DNA of 64,000 nt from Bathymodiolus brooksi. Lineage: Eukaryota; Mollusca; Bivalvia; Mytilida; Modiolidae. Position 1 is the stretch's first letter. Every line of letters starts with the position of its first letter. The stretch spans positions 49,626,536-49,690,535 of the forward strand of contig OY804579.1 of the NCBI GenBank assembly GCA_963680875.1, read 5' to 3'. Below are positions 58,160-64,000 of this stretch, in pieces. The translations under genes and the position numbers were made by a program. Under the pieces are notes generated by a model, which saw nothing but the letters and a program-made list of their open reading frames with translations, searched no databases and was not told the origin of the DNA.

Positions 58160-58510
58160 TCAGTGAATAATTGGAATAACATTAAATACTTTTCTCGTGA
58201 TATATTAAATAACTTTGTGTAACTATTCCATGACCAATACGACATCTGGTCAAGACCACTTGTTCCTTGTGGTTTTGACCGTAAGAATAAAGGGTCTTGA
58301 CAACTAATGAATCTATTTCGTGCACAATTTCCCAACTGTCATACCAACATTTTATAATATATTTCATTGTAAAAGGTTTAAAATCATTATATGGAATAGA
58401 ACAATTGTATGTTGGATCCACCGTTTCGAAGGACCCTAATGAACATGTCCAGTTGCTACTTGGTACATGATATTGGTATGTATCGTCAAATGTTGCTGAT
58501 TTTAAACTTC
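58160..58510 (-). pseudogene. LINE RNase H / C-terminal remnant
   Basis: On the minus strand one frame gives SIPYNDFKPFTMKYIIKCWY, then VVKTLYSYGQ and EQVVLTRCRIGHG.VTQSYL. The last motif (V.LTR.RIGH...T..YL) is the conserved end of RNase H in several LINE clades. Only this C-terminal piece is present, running to about 58165, with no RT. The clade cannot be named. It is separate from the LINE at 17284-18360. Confidence 0.7.
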
Positions 58511-58729
58511 CTAAATAATGTTTGATGAAGCAATTTATTAAAACTAAGGTCAGTCGCTCTCAGTATATAAGGGTAATAACAAAATTACCGAACTCCGAGC
58601 AATCTTACAAAGGGAAAGTCAAAACTCATATGTATATAAACAGACAAAATCAGTCAACAACCGGAAAACTGTGAAAACCGTAATGACCCTGACTTGGTAC
58701 AGGCATTTCTAAAGAAATGGTGGGTTGAA

Positions 58730-58910
58730 TCAGATTTTAAAGCGCCAAACCTCCCCCCATAGCCGATTTTGGCTATATTGTGTAGGACATTTGGTTTACC
58801 GGGTTCCCAAGACTTTTTCCTTGCTTTACAATGTTTTGACTGTGAGCATACCTGATGAAGGTTATTCTAGAAACGCACAGTGTACACTAAATTAAATATC
58901 TACGTGTTAT
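58730..58910 (+). mobile_element. Dispersed repeat family E fragment
   Basis: Contains CCATAGCCGATTTTGGCTAT, GTTCCCAAGACTTTTTCCTT, and GATGAAGGTTATTCTAGAAA followed by CGCACAGTG and ATCTACG. The end is the reverse complement of the ATCTACG...CTTCATC phrases at 62265-62320 and 62590-62645. Confidence 0.7.
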
Positions 58911-59621
58911 CACATTCTGAAGACTTAATTCACAATTAATATTTCTGATGATATTGGGTATGATAGAACTTCTAGAAAATAACTGTTGATCTAATCGTAG
59001 GTGGGATATTTCTAACTTTTGACTAGAAAGAACTTCTGGGAATTCATCATTGATCTAGTGGTTGGAATAAGTGGGAGGTTTCCAACTTTTGTCTAGATAG
59101 TGGCTTTGATCAATATTTAATATTTGGCTTTTGTTGGGGAACGGTTTTTTTTGTCTCGATTTTGTTTGATATAATTGAAATACCTGTAATTTGTTCCTGG
59201 AAATAGCTGTCATCGATAATTGTTATAGCATTGTACATATGTGTTATATTGTTTTGATGTAGATCAATAAGTACCAATTTAATGTTTTGTCTTGCCATTG
59301 TATGTGACAACCTTTTTGAACTCCCATATCTACAATATCCTTTGGAATAGTGAATAACATTCTAAATTTTACCATGTACTCTAGAGTTCTTTTTTTCTTA
59401 CGAACCTGCGCAATACAAATTTATATCTGTAATTTGACCATTTCCGTCATTGTGACAACGGAATCCGAATGTGCACCAATGCGTGTCAAAATAGGGTGTC
59501 GACTAGAATTGTCTTCAAAAACAGAAATACAAATAAGAACAATATTTTAAATTATTCTTATTCTATAGGTACAAAAATAAATTGGATAAAGGTTATTAAA
59601 TAATATATGATGAGAGCAATT
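58911..59621. other. Noncoding, unassigned
   Basis: A loose direct repeat (TTGATCTA...GTGGGA..TTTC.AACTTTTG, at 58986-59020 and 59050-59095). No gene. Confidence 0.5.
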
Positions 59622-59815
59622 CTACAAATGGAAGAAAAGTCTGAAGATAATAAAGGGGTAATCTAAAGATGTAAGTCGAAGAATGACAGACAATACAATG
59701 GACAAAAGAAAAAGGACAAAAGAACAAGCAATGCCTACATAGAAAATTAACGATTGAGCTACACGTACTCCAAAACTCAGTAAAATACCCGGGTGTGAAC
59801 TCATGCACTCCGGAA
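59622..59815 (-). mobile_element. 3' end of RT-family element (family D)
   Basis: Minus-strand family D 3' tail, mirroring 49512-49745 (for example GGGGTAATCTAAAGATGTAA and GACAATACAATGGACAAAAG). No coding part. Confidence 0.7.
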
Positions 59816-61200
59816 GTATAAGAAGAAAATCATAATATGGCCTGTACTGTCACATAATACACAGCGAATCTCTGAAAGAGACATTTGTGGTTAGTGCGTA
59901 ATGAATCCAATATACAACACGTCTTTAAGTTTCGAAGAACGTACACTGTGTGTTCGTAAAGAAACTCATACAGCAGTTACTAATCGGCAACACATTGTAA
60001 GGAGTGATCGTTGATGACTCGCTAAGAAGAACAGACGTTTATTAACCCTAACCACCATTCCATTTTTTACTTGCGATATAAATCTGTCTATATGGCCTTC
60101 CTGTTGCCACTTTTTACCTACACGATGTTTTGCTTGTAACTTTAGTTTACTCATTCTAACATTTGACATCCAATAAATTGCAAGATAATTTATTTTTCTG
60201 TACTTCTTTAAAGAAATGACCAAAATAAAACATTTAAAAAGTCTACCAAGATCAACCCATGGGAAAGACGTCATTTTCGTAAGGTTGGTTGCCGAATATT
60301 TTCAAACGGCAATCATAATCATATTTCAATAAATAAACTAGTTATGACTGAAAAATTAACATAATAAAAGAAATAGAAGCATCTGTGCATATTAATAATA
60401 GAAATAGGAATATAAAATTCGTTTTCAAATCGTTTGGGTTAATATGTCGTCTAAATAAATATAAGACAATGCCGAATATCTAGTATTTTTTAATTGACTG
60501 GTGTGATGACATATATTTATTAATTTTTATAGTTGAAATACGAAAGCTAGATAAGTTTTTACATACATGTATGAAACAAAATACACATAACCTTTGTACA
60601 TAATAGATTTATATCCGACTTTTAATATGGAACGCAATTTTGCCAAAAACGTGTTAAATTTACACATTTTAAATACACGTTATTTATACAAAAACTCGAT
60701 ATTTTGATTGCATATGAAACAAAATAGATATACGGATAAAAACAAAAGGAATTTCATTTTCGATTTTCTTTTGTATGTAACACATTCTTCGCAAAGCGTT
60801 TTAAACATTAGCATTTAACGCACATGTTAAAATAGCGCTACGCTTTAATAAATTATTGAAAACTTTCTTTAGATTTTATTTCCGCTATACAGATCTTGTA
60901 TATAAGTACAATTCTTTATGAAGAGATCTGATATAAAAGGTTGCTTTCCATCCATGTTTATTTTGAAACGTTATTAACCAAGTTAAAAAGTTCAAATCTG
61001 AAGCATCTAAAATCATTGAAAAAATGTATTCGAAGAAGCTAAAATGTAGCAAATAACTATGAGACAGGTTTTCTGTGTTAATACTGAAAATTATATTTGA
61101 ATGTGCCTGTCGCGGGATAATTCATTCATGGTAGTAACTTGTTGGCATATACAGTGCGACAATCCATATAACTTGTTTCCATGTAGTTGCTAGGTTGCTG
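59816..61200. other. AT-rich noncoding
   Basis: No open frame above about 102 codons (59966-60274, minus, no motif). Nothing supportable. Confidence 0.5.
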
Positions 61201-61202
61201 GT

Positions 61203-61466
61203 GATTGATTTGATTCTTGGTGTTTGACGCCACTTTCAGCAATATTTCAGCTATATCATGGTGACCAGTTTTAATGGTGGAAAAAGCCGGAGTACCCGGA
61301 GAGAGCCATCGACCATGAGCAAGCAACTGGTAAACTTTATCACTTGCAGCTGCGAGTCGAGTGCACTCTTTTTGTAATATACAAAGCCGGACGCGAACCC
61401 ACGCCGTATTGGTGATAGGCTTGTATGAGTTATTAGGTAATCCTACTACCTAACTCATTGAGCAAC
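61203..61466 (-). mobile_element. SINE-A, near full length
   Basis: Minus-strand copy close to the one at 20357-20634, with A-box TGAGTTAGGTAGTAGG and B-box GGGTTCGCGTCC on the minus strand, and the same body. The simple-repeat tail is short (GATTGATTTGATT at 61203). The two copies share the head TCACCAATACGGCGTGGGTT, so they belong to one subfamily. Confidence 0.88.
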
Positions 61467-62250
61467 CCAGGACCTGTTAGGCTGTTGGTATCAACTGTTA
61501 TTTCTCTGTGCTGTTATTCTTATTACAATGCATTTTCGGCGATGAAGCTCCTTTGATATATTTCTTCCTAATCTCCAATGGATGTTAGATTTTGCTGCGT
61601 CAGGTTGCTCTCAACCTGGTCTTGATATATTGAAATAGCATCGGGCTGTCATCCGCAAATATTTTTTTCTCTGATGAAGTTGCTGTTTCTAGAATGTCGT
61701 TGATATAGGTAAGAAAAGATATCTTCTAATTGAGTAATTGAGGAACATCAAGGAGGACTGAGGCTAGCGTTGAAACAGTACATTCGAGTGAAATGCTGTG
61801 TTTTCTTTTCTGCATGAAGGAACGAATCCATATGTTTGCTTTATAGTTGACGTTGTAGTATTCCAGCTTATGCAATATGTGCGGCGGTTTGGTAGTTTGT
61901 CGAATGCCTATGGCAATTCGTGGAGAAGAATATGGATATGAAGTTTTTTGTTCATTTTGATGCAATCTCACGAATGACAATGGCGAGTATAACCTTTTTT
62001 ATGGAGTACTTGTCCGTTGTATTGGTAAGAGATGTATTGCTGCGAAAGTGGCCAAATATGCTGCTATGCACTATGTGTTTGAAGACCTTTCATGTGATAG
62101 AAGTTTATGGTTCGTAATTTGCAGCTTAGTGTCTTTCTTCTTCTTTTTAATAGAGGAACTATATTTAAACTTAACTCTTTAATTTTTTAAAAGATGATAC
62201 TGCTACCATATCCTGGTGGCACTTCTACCGGCGTCTAATAAATTAATATG
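61467..62250. other. Noncoding, unassigned
   Basis: Small open frames (up to 84 codons) without motifs. Nothing supportable. Confidence 0.45.
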
Positions 62251-62257
62251 ATACATT

Positions 62258-63030
62258 AAAATAAAAACGTAGATATCAAATTTAATGCGCACGACGCGTT
62301 TCTGAGACAACCTTCATCGGGTACGCTCCAAGCCAAATAATTTAAAGGTCTTTGGGGGCAAGAAAACCAAAGGGCCTAAATAGGATTGCCAAAATCGTCT
62401 AAGGTTAAAAACCTTTGCCTGAAAGAGGAGAACCTTAGTTTTAATAATAATTACATGAATTGAAACTGTAAATTTCAATGCAAATATATCTAATAAACCA
62501 TATCAGTTCCGAAGCCCCGTCTACTGGGCGAAAGAGACACTCGGGGACAAATAGTCCACCAGCAGAGGTATCGACCTAGTGATTTATTAAAAACGTAGAT
62601 ATCAACTTTAGTGCGCACGATGTGTTTCTTGAATAACCTTCATCAGGTACGCTCAACGTCCTTGAATAACCTTCATCAGGTACGCTCAACGTCCTTGAAT
62701 AACTTTCATAAGGTACGCTCAAAGTCCTTGAATAACCTTCATCAGGTACGCTCAACGTCCTTGAATAACCTTCATCAGCTGACGCTCAAAGTTAAATAAT
62801 TCAAAAGTTTTTGGGAGCAAGAAATCCATAGGATAGCCAAGATCTGCTAAAGTTGTCTATTTCTGAAGGAGAAGAACCTTCGTTTTAATAATAATTACAT
62901 GAATTGGAACTTTAAATTTCGATAAAAGCATGTCAGTGCCGAAGCACCGACTACTGGGCGGATGATACCTTCGGGGAATAATAGTCCACCAGCAGAAGTA
63001 TCGGCCTAGTGATAGTAATAAAGACGTAGA
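62258..63030 (-). mobile_element. Dispersed repeat family E, two tandem copies
   Basis: Two successive copies, about 62258-62585 and 62586-63030, share ACGTAGATATCAA, GCGCACGA, AACCTTCATC, GAAGAACCTT or GGAGAACCTT, TTAATAATAATTACATGAAT, and a GAAGCACCGACTACTGGGCG-like end. The second copy contains a 33-bp tandem expansion. Fragments of the family are at 52850, 54640 and 58730. No open frame survives. It may be the 3' part of a retroelement, but I cannot prove this. Confidence 0.65.
62627..62785. repeat. 33-bp tandem repeat, five copies
   Basis: Units of CTTGAATAACCTTCATCAGG plus TACGCTCAACGTC, inside family E copy 2. The parent copy has a single such phrase, so this is a local expansion. The 62-codon open frame over it is a by-product. 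Confidence 0.92.
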
Positions 63031-63644
63031 TAGCTAGCTTAGTGATATATGTATAGGTAAACTGGACTGTAATGTTCTATAGGTTTCGATGGATGTCTTT
63101 TTACTGCAGTCCAATTGCGGGATCCGTTTTAACTGATGAATTGATACTCGATTAGATATATTTTTCCACAGAATCGACATTTAAAGATATTTTTTTAAAA
63201 ACATTTGAGGATACCTCATTTGATGGTTGTTTGATATGAAAAGTGTATTTAATATGCTTCCCTATATTGTTTAATTCAATTATCAAACGGAAATGGTTGT
63301 GATACTATAAACCGGTTTAATCCGGCCACATTTATATGTCTGTCCCAAGCACGAACTCCCCACAAAATAAAAAACTAAGAGAGAGACCATCATCGTTCAA
63401 TTGATTTTATAGTATTCACATAATGTGTTTTTCATAAATAATATGTTAATAGTTCTTTAATGAATTTTTTTTACGAAACCCTGTTTAGTTGAAGTTGTTA
63501 ACCTTTTACGTAGCTTACCATTTTATGGTTCCAATTCCAACGTATAAAAGTATACATGATGAACCACTGAATTGTCTTTCTTTGTCAGTTATATCCACAT
63601 CCTTTCGTGACAGATGTGCAAAACGAATTTGTTCTCTAAGAAAA
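63031..63644. other. Noncoding, unassigned
   Basis: AT-rich, nothing supportable. Confidence 0.5.
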
Positions 63645-63960
63645 GAGTTTGGAAATACCAAAGGTATAATCAGAAGTCATAAATCGAAGGACAGACAATG
63701 CAATTGCCAAAATAAAAAGGACAAACAATGCACTACACAGAAAGCTAAAGTTTTAGCAAAACGAACCCAATACAAAAGCGGTGCCCCGTAGGGTAGACAG
63801 TTCCTACTCCAACAGTGACACCCGTCGTGTAACTCTCGCTTCAAGATCCAGTGACAAGACAGGAATGGGGAAATGACCGAATTGTGACTACGACAAACTG
63901 AACATATTCATGGTCATTTGTGACAGATATTCCGTCATGGTGGTGACCGCACATTTTTAA
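63645..63960 (-). mobile_element. 3' end of RT-family element (family D)
   Basis: Minus-strand copy with the 3' tail (GACAGACAATGCAATTGCCA, CGAACCCAATACAAAAGCGG, GACACCCGTCGTGTAACTCT) and, at its high-coordinate side, a short decayed piece of the coding end (CACCACCATGACGG on the sense strand, from the FYGRHHD region). The best-preserved tail of the family in this window. Confidence 0.75.
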
Positions 63961-64000
63961 TTATTAATTCAATTTAACCACTAGCAACCCAAGGTTCAGT

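Overview
The window looks like animal nuclear DNA, most likely from a bivalve mollusc and possibly a Mytilus-like mussel. It is AT-rich, has no operons or ribosome binding sites, and contains intron-donor-like exon ends. It is dense in transposable elements that I recognise as typical of bivalves: tRNA-headed SINEs, a pearl-like tandem-core element, hAT-type MITEs, and the 3' ends of an abundant reverse-transcriptase family. Species assignment is inference.

Layout: 1-13640 is the inside and right edge of a large 30-bp minisatellite array (about 450 units in view, left edge outside the window). It has several higher-order periods: about 667 bp, then longer mosaics, then 90 bp at the edge. 13641-24290 is mobile-element debris: SINEs, a tail-to-tail SINE palindrome, a LINE 3' fragment on the minus strand, a 1549-bp non-autonomous hAT-like element with an exact 8-bp target duplication, and a run of four inverted repeats at 22591-23716. 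24290-26255 is a tandem-core element (155-bp units). 26885-32020 is a decayed Ty3/gypsy element with a probable 5' LTR but no 3' LTR. 34944-35203 is a second hAT-type MITE with an exact 8-bp target duplication.

The right half (38-64 kb) is mostly noncoding, with short coding-like islands: two similar signal-peptide first exons (40802-40871 and 57563-57635, both ending in a phase-1 donor); a decayed SAP/SWIM (YqaJ-associated-like) gene (43806-44333, minus); a PC4-like two-domain gene carrying nine 84-bp coding repeats (47531-48737, minus) with a CCAAT-box cluster about 600 bp upstream; a decayed cysteine-rich multicopy family gene (50930-52395, plus); and three head-to-tail fragments of one reverse-transcriptase family's C-terminus (55540-57000).

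I see no intact multi-domain gene and no clear new enzymatic system. The most distinctive things are the multi-level minisatellite array with its frame-shifting 37-bp variant units, the twin signal-peptide exons, the PC4-like gene with an expanded coding VNTR, the palindrome cluster, and an unexplained cluster of GGTAACACCA motifs at 53091-54420.
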